Shown here: in pieces, positions 26,324 through 34,564 of the stretch
How positions within the stretch are numbered: position 1 is the stretch's first letter
Layout: the number at the start of each line of letters is the position of its first letter
Assembly: GCA_964345975.1 (NCBI GenBank)
Contig: CAYFSS010000017.1
Location: 1 to 50,161, forward strand
Reading direction: 5' to 3'
From: CAYFSS01 sp964345975
Lineage (GTDB): Bacteria > Bacillota > Clostridia > Saccharofermentanales > Fastidiosipilaceae
DNA length: 50,161 nucleotides
Position numbers and translations under genes: made by a program
Notes under the pieces: model-generated
The model's input: the letters and a program-made list of their open reading frames with translations, nothing else
Databases searched by the model: none
What the model was told of the DNA's origin: nothing

Positions 26324-26581
26324 GTGGCTTTTGTATCGATTGGGTTTGGCAATCTCATCAATATGGATCGTGTCCTCGTCTTGACCGGCCCTGATTCTTC
26401 TCCGATCAAGCGCCTCATTCAAGATGCGAGGGAGCGCGGAGTGCTTATCGATGCCAGCAGTGGTCGCAAGACCAAAGCTGTGCTGGTCTTAGATAGTGAT
26501 CACGTCGTGCTTTCGTCGCTTGTCCCGGATGATATACTTCGCAAATCGCAGGATAATGTAGAAGGAGAGAAGAATGTTTAG
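26324..26581 (+). CDS. remA: RemA/DUF370 regulator
   Basis: An 85-residue protein of the RemA family, a DNA-binding regulator of extracellular matrix genes and osmoprotection in Bacillus. Seen: FVSIGFGNLINMDRVLVL at the start, SSPIKRLIQDARERGVLIDASSGRKTKAVLVLDSDHVVLSSL. It begins with GTG; GGAG lies 11 nt upstream, rather far. It overlaps guanylate kinase by 8 bp. The remA-gmk-rpoZ order is the conserved arrangement in Bacillota. Confidence 0.9.
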   Translation: MAFVSIGFGNLINMDRVLVLTGPDSSPIKRLIQDARERGVLIDASSGRKTKAVLVLDSDHVVLSSLVPDDILRKSQDNVEGEKNV

Positions 26582-27194
26582 AACGCATCGTGAACGAGGT
26601 ATTCTTCTTGTTATCTCCGGCCCGTCAGGTGTCGGTAAGGGCACCGTGATTCATGAACTCTTGGAACGAACACCTACCCTTAAGGCCAGTGTTTCAGTGA
26701 CTACCAGACAGCCGCGCCCCGGAGAGATCGATGGGGTGAGTTACCACTTCCGAGATCATGACACGTTCATGAAACTCATCGGCGAGAAGGAAGTCCTTGA
26801 ATACGATGAGTACTACCATAATTACTATGGAACGCTCAGGACGCCTGTCATGGAGCGCTTGGAGCAGGGATTAGATACTGTCATGGACATCACGGTGCCC
26901 GGAGCCCTTCGCACCTTGGAGATGATCCCGGAAGCTGTCAGTGTCTTCCTCTTTCCGCCCTCTTTGGCAGAACTTCATAAGCGGCTTGCCGGTCGAGGAA
27001 GTGAGACCGAGGAGAGCTTGCGTCATCGGTTCGATAAGGCCATCGAGGAAATCAGTATGTCTAAATACTTCGACTACCTTGTAGTCAATGATTCCGTGAA
27101 GCAGGCAGCCGACGTGCTGTCGAACATCCTGGAAGCTGAGAAACACCGCAGAGTCCGTCTTTCCGGGCTTGAAGACTTCATTGCTAACTTGTAG
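26574..27194 (+). CDS. gmk: guanylate kinase
   Basis: A 206-residue enzyme that converts GMP to GDP with ATP. The P-loop ISGPSGVGKGTV (about residues 13-24), the GMP-binding SVTTRQPRPGEIDGVSYHF (about 40-58) and the YYGTLRTPV segment are all present. The P-loop has GKGT rather than the more usual GKST, which is found in other members. Its start overlaps remA by 8 bp; a GAAGGAGAG ribosome binding site sits inside remA. Confidence 0.95.
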   Translation: MFRTHRERGILLVISGPSGVGKGTVIHELLERTPTLKASVSVTTRQPRPGEIDGVSYHFRDHDTFMKLIGEKEVLEYDEYYHNYYGTLRTPVMERLEQGLDTVMDITVPGALRTLEMIPEAVSVFLFPPSLAELHKRLAGRGSETEESLRHRFDKAIEEISMSKYFDYLVVNDSVKQAADVLSNILEAEKHRRVRLSGLEDFIANL

Positions 27195-27240
27195 TATTGA
27201 ATATTGTTATTTCGTCTAGGCCTTATGAATAGGAGGCGTC

Positions 27241-27918
27241 ATGCTCACGAAACCAACTTTAGAAGAACTCTTAGAGCGTACAGAGAACCGCTACACCTTG
27301 GCTTGTGTCGTAGCCCGTCGGGCTCGTCAGCTGGTTGAAGGTGGTCAGCCCCTCGTTGACCGTGATTCTGTCGGGTCCAACAACATTGTTTCCGTTTCCG
27401 CGGAAGAAATCTCGCAGGATAAGGTTGCTGCCATCCCCGGCCTCCATGAACCTTATTTGCCATTGCGTCGCGATGTGCGTGAGAAGCTTCTTGAAGCTGA
27501 ACGCATAGCCGAAGCTGAGATGCTTGGTTTGGACGATATGATTAATCCGACTCGTCCGGCCCTCACCGATGCTGAGATTGAAGACATCAAGGATCGCGGT
27601 CGTGTCAATGTCATTCAGCGCTTATCACCGGATGAAGCAACCTTTGCAGTTCCGGATCCTCATAGCGATGCGATCGGTTCCGAGCCGGCAAGCCCGTTGG
27701 CTTATGATCTTCTGGCTGCGGTTGAGCGAATTGGTGGCTATGATGCAGTTGAAGAAGACGAGATTGATTTGGACGACCTCGTCAATCTCGATCGCTTCGG
27801 TGCTGACGATGAAGACGATGACTTCATTGAAGATTTTGCTGATGATGACTTCGTTGACGATGACGACCTGACCCTAGGCATCATCGAAGATGATGACGAT
27901 GAAGATTTGGACGTTTAG
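27241..27918 (+). CDS. rpoZ: RNA polymerase omega subunit with a long acidic C-terminal extension
   Basis: The first 60 or so residues match omega (ENRYTLACVVARRARQLVEGGQPLV is the conserved core that contacts beta-prime), and the place after gmk is canonical. Omega usually has 65-100 residues; this one has 225. Residues 65-175 are a charged linker with a second helical stretch (LREKLLEAERIAEAEM-like). The last 50 or so residues are extremely acidic, mostly Asp and Glu (for example DDEDDDFIEDF and DDDDEDLDV). AGGAGG precedes the ATG. GlyRS starts 9 bp after the stop. The tail is unusual and may act as a nucleic-acid mimic or a delta-like acidic domain; this is inference. Confidence 0.87.
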   Translation: MLTKPTLEELLERTENRYTLACVVARRARQLVEGGQPLVDRDSVGSNNIVSVSAEEISQDKVAAIPGLHEPYLPLRRDVREKLLEAERIAEAEMLGLDDMINPTRPALTDAEIEDIKDRGRVNVIQRLSPDEATFAVPDPHSDAIGSEPASPLAYDLLAAVERIGGYDAVEEDEIDLDDLVNLDRFGADDEDDDFIEDFADDDFVDDDDLTLGIIEDDDDEDLDV

Positions 27919-27927
27919 GAGGAGTCG

Positions 27928-29334
27928 ATGCCGAATTTAGAGGACATGGAAACCCTGGTTTCACTAAGCAAGACTCGTGGCTTTATTTTTCCCGGATCTG
28001 ATATCTACGGTGGACTCGCAAACAGTTGGGACTACGGTCCTTTAGGAGTCCAGCTTAAACAAGCGGTGAAGAATGCTTGGTGGAAGCGTTTTGTTCAAGA
28101 ACGCGAAGAAAACGTGGGTTTGGATGCAGCCATCCTCATGAACCCGAAAGTATGGGAAGCATCCGGTCATGTCAGTAATTTTGATGATCCGCTGATCGAT
28201 TGCCGCGCCTGTCATACCAGGTATCGCGCCGACCAGATGATTGAAGATGATTTTACGGCTCGCAGAGATAAGGGTGAGACCCTTCCGGAGGAATCCCTCG
28301 ATGGGAAGAGCGATGCCGAGCTGGAAGCCTTCGTCCACGACCATGACATCCACTGTCCTTCCTGTGGTGAACATGATTGGACGTCCGTGAGACGCTTCAA
28401 CATGATGTTCAAGACATTTCAGGGCGTAACCCAAGAGTCGGGCACTGAGATCTATCTTCGTCCGGAGACGGCTCAAGGTATCTTCGTGAACTTTCTCAAT
28501 GTCCAGCGTTCGATGCGCAAGAAGATCCCGTTTGGCGTATGCCAGATCGGGAAGGCTTTTCGAAATGAAATAACGCCGGGGAACTTCACCTTCCGCACTC
28601 GTGAGTTCGAGCAGATGGAGATGCAATTCTTCTGCAAACCGGGCACGTCTTTGGATTGGTTTGAATTCTGGCGTGGTTTCGCTATGAGATTCTTGGAAGA
28701 TTTGGGTCTTCCGGCAGATGATCTGAGATTCCGCGACCACAGTGAAGATGAGCTATCGTTTTATTCAAAGGCGACGACGGATATCGAGTATTTGTTTCCT
28801 TTCGGTTGGGGAGAGCTCTGGGGCATAGCAGATCGTCAAGACTACGATCTCGGCCAGCATCAGGAACATTCCAAGCGTGACATGACGTACTTTGATCCTG
28901 AATTGGAAGAGAAGTACATTCCGCACGTTGTAGAACCATCCCTTGGGGTGGATCGTCTGACCCTTGCACTGCTTTGTGCCGCGTATGAAGAAGAGACGAT
29001 GGAAGATGGGAAGACCAGGACAGTCATGCATTTCCACCCGGCCATTGCACCCATCAAGATCGCGATCTTACCGCTTTCAAATAAGCTCAGTGATGAGGCG
29101 ATGAAGGTCTTCGAGCTCCTAAGCAAGCATCACTTCTGCGAATTGGATACCCGTCAGAGCATCGGCCGTCGTTATCGTCGCCAAGACGAGATTGGGACAC
29201 CCTATTGTGTCACCTTCGACTTCGACAGCTTGGATGATCAGGCTGTGACGATCCGTGAACGTGATTCCATGGAGCAGGTCCGTATCCCCATTGCCGAACT
29301 CGTCGACTATTTTGCGGATAAGTTTTACTTCTAG
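27928..29334 (+). CDS. glyQS: glycyl-tRNA synthetase, single-chain class II
   Basis: A 468-residue homodimeric-type GlyRS that charges tRNA-Gly. Seen: SKTRGFIFPGSDIYGGLANSWDYGPLGV at the N-terminus, motif 2 region FGVCQIGKAFRNEITPGNFTFRTREFEQMEMQFF (about residues 205-238), and motif 3 EPSLGVDRLTLAL. Four cysteines in CRACHTRY and CPSCGEHD suggest a zinc site. The C-terminal anticodon-binding domain follows (about 370-468). GGAGGAG overlaps the rpoZ stop codon. It is the single-chain form found in Gram-positive bacteria and archaea, not the alpha2-beta2 type. Confidence 0.95.
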   Translation: MPNLEDMETLVSLSKTRGFIFPGSDIYGGLANSWDYGPLGVQLKQAVKNAWWKRFVQEREENVGLDAAILMNPKVWEASGHVSNFDDPLIDCRACHTRYRADQMIEDDFTARRDKGETLPEESLDGKSDAELEAFVHDHDIHCPSCGEHDWTSVRRFNMMFKTFQGVTQESGTEIYLRPETAQGIFVNFLNVQRSMRKKIPFGVCQIGKAFRNEITPGNFTFRTREFEQMEMQFFCKPGTSLDWFEFWRGFAMRFLEDLGLPADDLRFRDHSEDELSFYSKATTDIEYLFPFGWGELWGIADRQDYDLGQHQEHSKRDMTYFDPELEEKYIPHVVEPSLGVDRLTLALLCAAYEEETMEDGKTRTVMHFHPAIAPIKIAILPLSNKLSDEAMKVFELLSKHHFCELDTRQSIGRRYRRQDEIGTPYCVTFDFDSLDDQAVTIRERDSMEQVRIPIAELVDYFADKFYF

Positions 29335-29364
29335 ATACGAAAGACCCTAATCGATTTAGACAAT

Positions 29365-29399
29365 ATCCCGTTCACTCCTGATCCGAGGGCGGGATTTTT
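29365..29399 (+). terminator. terminator after glyQS
   Basis: ATCCCG and CGGGAT pair around a loop that contains a further CTC/GAG pairing, followed by TTTTT. It lies 30 bp after the GlyRS stop. Confidence 0.7.
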
Positions 29400-29468
29400 C
29401 TGTTTCTGAGATGAACGATCATGAGCACTTAGGTTTTGGCGAAGGATGGTCGGACGGGCTTTTGGATG

Positions 29469-29499
29469 AAAAAAGAGGCTCACAATCGCTGTGAGCCTC
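29469..29499 (-). terminator. terminator of the GH130-membrane protein operon
   Basis: Read on the minus strand, GAGGCTCACA pairs perfectly with TGTGAGCCTC around a 5-nt loop and is followed by six Ts. It lies about 22 bp past the membrane protein stop codon. Confidence 0.88.
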
Positions 29500-29521
29500 A
29501 TGAAGAGATGTATGTAGTATC

Positions 29522-30265
29522 TTATCTGCGCCAACGACCTCGTCGTGTTTGACTCCAAATCCCAAACGCTGCAAAAACTACGATGAGGATAAGGATGAGG
29601 ATGTTAGTCCCTCCCGAGAAGACTTGGATGTTCAAGCGGATCACGTAGCCTGCAGGCGTGAGCTTGAAGATCGCAAGGAGTGCATCGGTCAAGAGGAAGG
29701 CGCCGGTGATCGCTGTTGCAACAGTGGTAAAGAGGTTGCGGAACTGCGAAGCCAAGGCGCCTCCAATGACAGCCGCGATGATATAAAAATAAAAGACTGG
29801 CTCAATACCGATCAGCTCAAGGAGGAAACCCAAGACATAGATGGCTCCCACCGCTCCGGCCAGAAAGAAACTAAAGCGGAAACCGACGCTGAAAAGGAGC
29901 GCGAAAGCGAAGGCCAGGACAGCAAGGAAAATGAGCTGAGGATTATCGGTTAGCCCCAGCCATCGAGTGTTGATTTCCTTGCCTATGCTCCAACCTGTAA
30001 GAAGTCCCATGATGAGGAGCCAAGCTCTAAAGATGATCTTGCCCCAGAACAACAAGAGGATACCGCCAAGAGACATGGCCGCCAACTCCAAGGGAGTACC
30101 ACCTACTTGAAACTCATTCAAGTATTCACGCCCTTGCTCAAGGCTCCCGCGAAGAGGAGCCAGAAGATCCACCGGTTTGGCTTCTTGAACCGGAGGCACG
30201 GTGGTTGCTTCCGTCTGCGTGTTGAGTAATTGATTGACCTGGTTGACCGTATTGAGCAAATCCAT
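29522..30265 (-). CDS. multi-spanning membrane protein (DUF4203/TMEM198-like)
   Basis: A 247-residue protein with a polar N-terminus of about 60 residues and then six or seven hydrophobic segments rich in Gly and Ala (GGILLLFWGKIIFRAWLLIMGLLTGWSIG, FLAGAVGAIYVLGFLLELIG). This pattern resembles the DUF4203/TMEM198 group, whose function is unknown. A short basic tail (TRRGRWRR) ends it. GGAG precedes the ATG by a short gap. It starts 9 bp after the GH130 stop on the same strand and ends at a strong terminator, so the two are probably one transcript, but I see no functional link. Confidence 0.7.
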   Translation of the reverse strand: MDLLNTVNQVNQLLNTQTEATTVPPVQEAKPVDLLAPLRGSLEQGREYLNEFQVGGTPLELAAMSLGGILLLFWGKIIFRAWLLIMGLLTGWSIGKEINTRWLGLTDNPQLIFLAVLAFAFALLFSVGFRFSFFLAGAVGAIYVLGFLLELIGIEPVFYFYIIAAVIGGALASQFRNLFTTVATAITGAFLLTDALLAIFKLTPAGYVIRLNIQVFSGGTNILILILIVVFAAFGIWSQTRRGRWRR

Positions 30266-30274
30266 ATCAGTCTC

Positions 30275-31264
30275 CTACAAGGAGTTTGCTTTGAGCCAGT
30301 CGAGGACTATATCGACGGTTGTGAAGGCGACACCTGTCACGGTATCGGCACAGCCATAGTACACGGCAATGCGACCGGTATCGGCATCGGTGAGCGCAGC
30401 ACAGGGGAAGGTGACGTTCGGGACATCTCCCACCAATTCATAGAGTTCAGCCGGTGCAAGGAGATAGTCTTTCGAACGATGCAGGACTTTCCAAGGTTCC
30501 TCAAGGTCCAAGAGTGCCGCACCGATGGAGTAGACGAAGCCGTTACAGCTGGTGAGAACCCCGTGGTAGATCATGAGCCAACCTTCGTCGGTTTCGATCG
30601 GGATTGGACCGGCACCAATCTTGGTGGATTGCCACGCCGAATCGTTGCCCCTCACCGTACTCATCACATGACGATGTCTGCCCCAGTACTCGAGGTCAGG
30701 GCTGGCAGAGACAAAGATATCGCCGAACGGCGTATGGCCTGTATCGGACGGACGACTCAGCATGTAATAGAGATCGTTGATCTTGCGAGGGAACATGACC
30801 CCGTTTCGGTTATAAGGGAGGAAGGCATTTTCCAATTGGTGGAAGGTCTTGAAATCGTCGGTATAGCCCACCCCGATGGTAGGACCGTGGTATCCGTTAC
30901 ACCAAGTGATATAGTAACGACCATCGATCTCGCAAACGCGGGGATCGTAGCGGTAGTCTTTGTTGAGGATCTCCTGATCTTCGCCTTCGAAAACAATCGG
31001 ATCGTGCTCGATGTCCCAGTTCAAAGCGTCCTTGCTGAAGCCGGCAAAGATATCCATCGAACGAGATCTACTGTCACAGCGAAAGACACCTGCATAACCG
31101 TCTTCGAATGGGATGACAGCGGAATTAAAGATACTGTTGGAGCTTGGGATTGCATATCGTTCAATAATAGGATTCTGATCATAGCGCCACATAGGATCAT
31201 TAGATCCTTCGGGCCGATCTTGCCAGGGGATCGAGGGTAAAGAGTTGCCAATAATTCTTGCCAT
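30275..31264 (-). CDS. GH130 beta-1,4-mannosyl-GlcNAc/mannooligosaccharide phosphorylase
   Basis: A 329-residue five-bladed propeller enzyme of GH130. From memory of the N-glycan phosphorylase UhgbMP, long stretches agree: IPWQDRPEG, PTSNSIFNSAV-like (here IPSSNSIFNSAV), YDPRVC with the proton-donor Asp107, WCNGYHGPTIGVGYT, PFNRNGV-like, MLSRPSDTGHTPFGDIF, and VYYGCADTVTGVAF. UhgbMP splits Man-beta-1,4-GlcNAc and mannosides with phosphate to give mannose 1-phosphate, recovering the bond energy. No signal peptide, so it acts on imported N-glycan core disaccharide. The ATG at 31264 has GGAGG 5 nt upstream; the open frame extends further without one. Confidence 0.9.
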   Translation of the reverse strand: MARIIGNSLPSIPWQDRPEGSNDPMWRYDQNPIIERYAIPSSNSIFNSAVIPFEDGYAGVFRCDSRSRSMDIFAGFSKDALNWDIEHDPIVFEGEDQEILNKDYRYDPRVCEIDGRYYITWCNGYHGPTIGVGYTDDFKTFHQLENAFLPYNRNGVMFPRKINDLYYMLSRPSDTGHTPFGDIFVSASPDLEYWGRHRHVMSTVRGNDSAWQSTKIGAGPIPIETDEGWLMIYHGVLTSCNGFVYSIGAALLDLEEPWKVLHRSKDYLLAPAELYELVGDVPNVTFPCAALTDADTGRIAVYYGCADTVTGVAFTTVDIVLDWLKANSL

Positions 31265-31313
31265 GTATACCTCCACATAGGTTCTTAGGGTTTGTGATTT
31301 CCTGTCTTGCGTG

Positions 31314-31322
31314 AGTATAGCA
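31314..31322 (-). promoter_or_regulatory. extended -10 promoter of the GH130 gene
   Basis: On the minus strand TGCTATACT (TGn plus TATACT) lies about 50 bp before the GH130 start. The -35 region is poor. The same nine bases precede ppa. Confidence 0.5.
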
Positions 31323-31399
31323 AAGCCAACCAACCGTTCCCACAGTTTTAAGCGCTCTCATGTAGAATCATGAAACATGTTAAGAAAGAGGGATTCTTA

Positions 31400-34300
31400 A
31401 TGGATGAAGCAAAAACACTGCTCAACAAGTCTTTAAGCCCTGTCGAATTGGCTGTACTGAAGGACTTGGATTTTCCTTGGGATAGCTTGGAAGCCTTTGT
31501 GGAAGCGGACATCTCGCCCGATCAAGCTCTGGTCTCGACAACGATCTTGTGTTTCCCCGCCACGTTGGTCCTCGTTCGCTGGGAGCCAAAGGAAATGAAG
31601 CGTAACGGCTTAGCACGCCTCGGACGAGATACCACGCCTCATCGATCGATTGAGAATGTTCACGAGATCCCACGCACGGCGATTCGCGAGTTGCGGATCG
31701 ACAATCAAGTGATTGGCGGTCTCTTAGTCGCAGATATCGACCTAGCCGGTGACGGTGAATTCGAGACGATTCGATTAGCACATTTCACGGCAGGCAAGCA
31801 TAAATCTATGGCGAACTTTCTGGCCCAATGGGAGGGAAGAGACGTCAGTGAAGAGATTGAAGAGACGCATTGTCCTTCATGCGGTAGACCCTATCCTCAA
31901 GGCGAACGCAAGTTTTGCCCCTATTGCTTAGAGCGCGGTTCCATTTTTCGCCGTCTGGTCGATCGTTTCTTACAAAAGCCCGGACCGGTCATCCTCTTCT
32001 TTCTGATGCTGGTCGCTGAAGGCATCCTGCACTCCGTTATCCCATGGATCACGGGTACAGGCCTTTACGACATTGTGCTGGGACAAGATTTCTCGGGCGT
32101 TGGTACTTTTGCTCCTTTCCTTGAAAATCTCTCATCGCTCAGATTATTGTTCTGGCTCTTAGTCGCCCTCACGGCCACCCGTATATTCCAAAGTCTTACA
32201 TCCCTCATCAACGGCCGGATCACAAGTCGCCTGGTTCCGGGCGTTATTGCAGGGCTTAGGGCAGAGGCGTTCGGGAATCTGCAACAGCTCTCGTTAGCCT
32301 TCTTCTCACACCGCCAAACCGGCAGTCTACTCCAGCGCATCAATCAGGATGCTGACGAAGTCACCGTGTTCTTCACGGAAGAACTTCCATATTTCATCTT
32401 TAACGTCATGACGCTCCTGGGCAGTGTCTACTTCATGTTCCAGATGAATGCCAAGCTGGCTGTCTTAGGTTTATTCCTCTTGCCGCCAACCTTCATCATC
32501 AGTTTCATCATGTTGCCAAGGCTGCAGGTCGTACAGAGCCAAAGATCATCTTCAACACGCCGCGTCTACGACGTCTTAAACGATACGATGCAAGGCGCCA
32601 GAGTCCTCCGTGCCTTCGGCCAGGAGGAAGAGCAGGGTAGACGTTTTGAAGGTCGAAATATAAATCTGCGAGACTCCGAGCGCAATGTCGTGCTCTATCA
32701 ACTTCGCTTTCAGCTGCCGTATTACATCACGCGTTTCTTGCCACAAGCCCTGATCTGGTCGGTGGGTGCTTGGATGATCTTCCAGCCGAATAGTCAACTC
32801 TCATATGGTGAATTGATCTCATTTACGGTCTATCTCAATTTGCTCCAAGAGCCACTGACCAGCATGAGTCAGGCCTTCATCATCTGGAGTAACAGCATGA
32901 ATGCCGCGCAACGAGTTTTCGAAATCATCGATGCTGAGGCGGACATTCAAGAAGTATCCAACCCGATCTCCAAAGAACTTGAAGGGAAGATCGAGTTTAA
33001 GAACGTGAACTTCTCCTATGAAGTGAATAAGAGAATTTTGAAGGACATCAACTTTACACTTGAACCCGGCGAAATGGTCGGCATGGTCGGTCGATCTGGG
33101 GCAGGCAAGTCCACCTTCGTGAATCTCATTGCACGCCTCTATGATGTCGACGACGGTGAGGTCTTGCTCGATGGTGTGAACGTCAAAGATTTGACCTTCA
33201 AGAGCCTTCGAGGGCAAGTCGGGATGGTCAGCCAAGAGAGCTACATCTTCATGGGTAGCGTCAGCGAAAACATCGCCTATGGTCGTCCGGATGCATCTAG
33301 GGACGATGTTGTCGAAGCAGCAATCGCAGCTCACGCTCACCCTTTCATCAGTCATCTGCCGGATGGCTATGACACCTTAGTGGGCACCGGTTACAGAGAT
33401 CTCTCGGGCGGTGAGAAACAAAGGGTCTCGATTGCCAGAGCAATCCTTATGGACCCGAAGATCCTTGTCCTGGATGAGGCGACGAGTTCTGTTGATACCG
33501 AGACTGAGCGTGCCATTCAAAATGCTTTGGATGAATTGGTCAAGGATCGTTCCACCATCTCAATTGCCCATCGTTTGTCGACTTTAAGAGATGCTGACCG
33601 CATCATCGTTCTTGATGGCGGTGAGATTGTTGAAATTGGAACGCAAGATGAACTTCTTGCCATGGAGGGTGAGTATGAGAGGCTTTACCGCCTCCAAACC
33701 GAAGCTCTATCCTTGCGTGAAGAAGCGGAATTGCTGCTGCAAGAGCAACGCAGTTCAGATCGTGATCACGTCGACGATGAACATGAGGAAGATCTGAACA
33801 GGTCTGCCGACTCCGCCGGATCAAAGATTCTGCGTAGCAAGGACGACTACGAGAAAACGAATGAGTTCGCCGTTAAGGATGATTTCCCTAAGACAGATCG
33901 CGATGCTGAGAAAGCCGGAGTGAAGAAAATGACAGATAAATTAATAAGCACAGATTCGACTCGAACCAACACGGAACACCGGGGTTCCGGCCCCATATCA
34001 ACCGGCTCGGAAGAGCGTGGAGCCGATATTGTCCAAGAAAGCCTCCTCGCCATTGAAGAGAAGATCCAGGTTCGCAAATTAGATCCAACCAATGCAGTCT
34101 TCCGTGCGACACCGGGGGGCTTTGTGAGTGTAGAAATAGACGGTCACGTAACACCTCGTATCCAGGTGCATCGCTGTTTCCCCTTCAGTGCTCCGGATGA
34201 ATGGATATCCATTCGTAAGAACAATGAGAACGATGGTGAGCTGGGTTTAATTGAGAGTTTGAGTGCATTTGATGCTGAGACTCGGAAACTGCTCGACGAA

Positions 34301-34555
34301 CAGCTTGAGTTGCGCTATTTCATGCCGGTCATCACCAAGATTCATCGCGTCAAAGAAGAATACGGCTATTCGTACTGGGACGTTGAGACCGATCGAGGGG
34401 ACTTGGATTTCGTCATGCAGACGCGTTCTTCATCCATCATGAGGCTCAGTGCCGTGCGCATTATCATCATCGACATCGATGGCAACCGATATGAAATCCC
34501 GGATCTGACGGCTCTGCCTACGACAGAACGTCGCCGCATAGAAATGTACGTTTAG
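31400..34555 (+). CDS. ABC exporter half-transporter with zinc ribbon and DUF1854 tail
   Basis: A 1051-residue fusion. Residues 1-155 form a beta-rich domain I do not recognise. A zinc ribbon follows (Cys158, Cys161, Cys173, Cys176 in CPSC and CPYC). Then comes a type IV ABC exporter membrane domain with about six helices (190-490) and a nucleotide-binding domain with Walker A GRSGAGKST (about 563), signature LSGGEKQR (about 664) and Walker B ILVLDEATSS. A charged linker of about 130 residues leads to a C-terminal DUF1854 domain (about 900-1051). Proteins with DUF1854 have been linked by context to cyanophycin metabolism in some bacteria; the cargo here is unknown. The ATG at 31400 has AAGAGGG 7 nt upstream. 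It pairs with the next gene. Confidence 0.83.
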   Translation: MDEAKTLLNKSLSPVELAVLKDLDFPWDSLEAFVEADISPDQALVSTTILCFPATLVLVRWEPKEMKRNGLARLGRDTTPHRSIENVHEIPRTAIRELRIDNQVIGGLLVADIDLAGDGEFETIRLAHFTAGKHKSMANFLAQWEGRDVSEEIEETHCPSCGRPYPQGERKFCPYCLERGSIFRRLVDRFLQKPGPVILFFLMLVAEGILHSVIPWITGTGLYDIVLGQDFSGVGTFAPFLENLSSLRLLFWLLVALTATRIFQSLTSLINGRITSRLVPGVIAGLRAEAFGNLQQLSLAFFSHRQTGSLLQRINQDADEVTVFFTEELPYFIFNVMTLLGSVYFMFQMNAKLAVLGLFLLPPTFIISFIMLPRLQVVQSQRSSSTRRVYDVLNDTMQGARVLRAFGQEEEQGRRFEGRNINLRDSERNVVLYQLRFQLPYYITRFLPQALIWSVGAWMIFQPNSQLSYGELISFTVYLNLLQEPLTSMSQAFIIWSNSMNAAQRVFEIIDAEADIQEVSNPISKELEGKIEFKNVNFSYEVNKRILKDINFTLEPGEMVGMVGRSGAGKSTFVNLIARLYDVDDGEVLLDGVNVKDLTFKSLRGQVGMVSQESYIFMGSVSENIAYGRPDASRDDVVEAAIAAHAHPFISHLPDGYDTLVGTGYRDLSGGEKQRVSIARAILMDPKILVLDEATSSVDTETERAIQNALDELVKDRSTISIAHRLSTLRDADRIIVLDGGEIVEIGTQDELLAMEGEYERLYRLQTEALSLREEAELLLQEQRSSDRDHVDDEHEEDLNRSADSAGSKILRSKDDYEKTNEFAVKDDFPKTDRDAEKAGVKKMTDKLISTDSTRTNTEHRGSGPISTGSEERGADIVQESLLAIEEKIQVRKLDPTNAVFRATPGGFVSVEIDGHVTPRIQVHRCFPFSAPDEWISIRKNNENDGELGLIESLSAFDAETRKLLDEQLELRYFMPVITKIHRVKEEYGYSYWDVETDRGDLDFVMQTRSSSIMRLSAVRIIIIDIDGNRYEIPDLTALPTTERRRIEMYV

Positions 34556-34564
34556 GAGATTTCG

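Noticed and set aside
30230..31240. 336-codon plus-strand frame opposite the GH130 gene
   Set aside because: It is the antisense shadow of a clear GH130 enzyme and has no protein resemblance.
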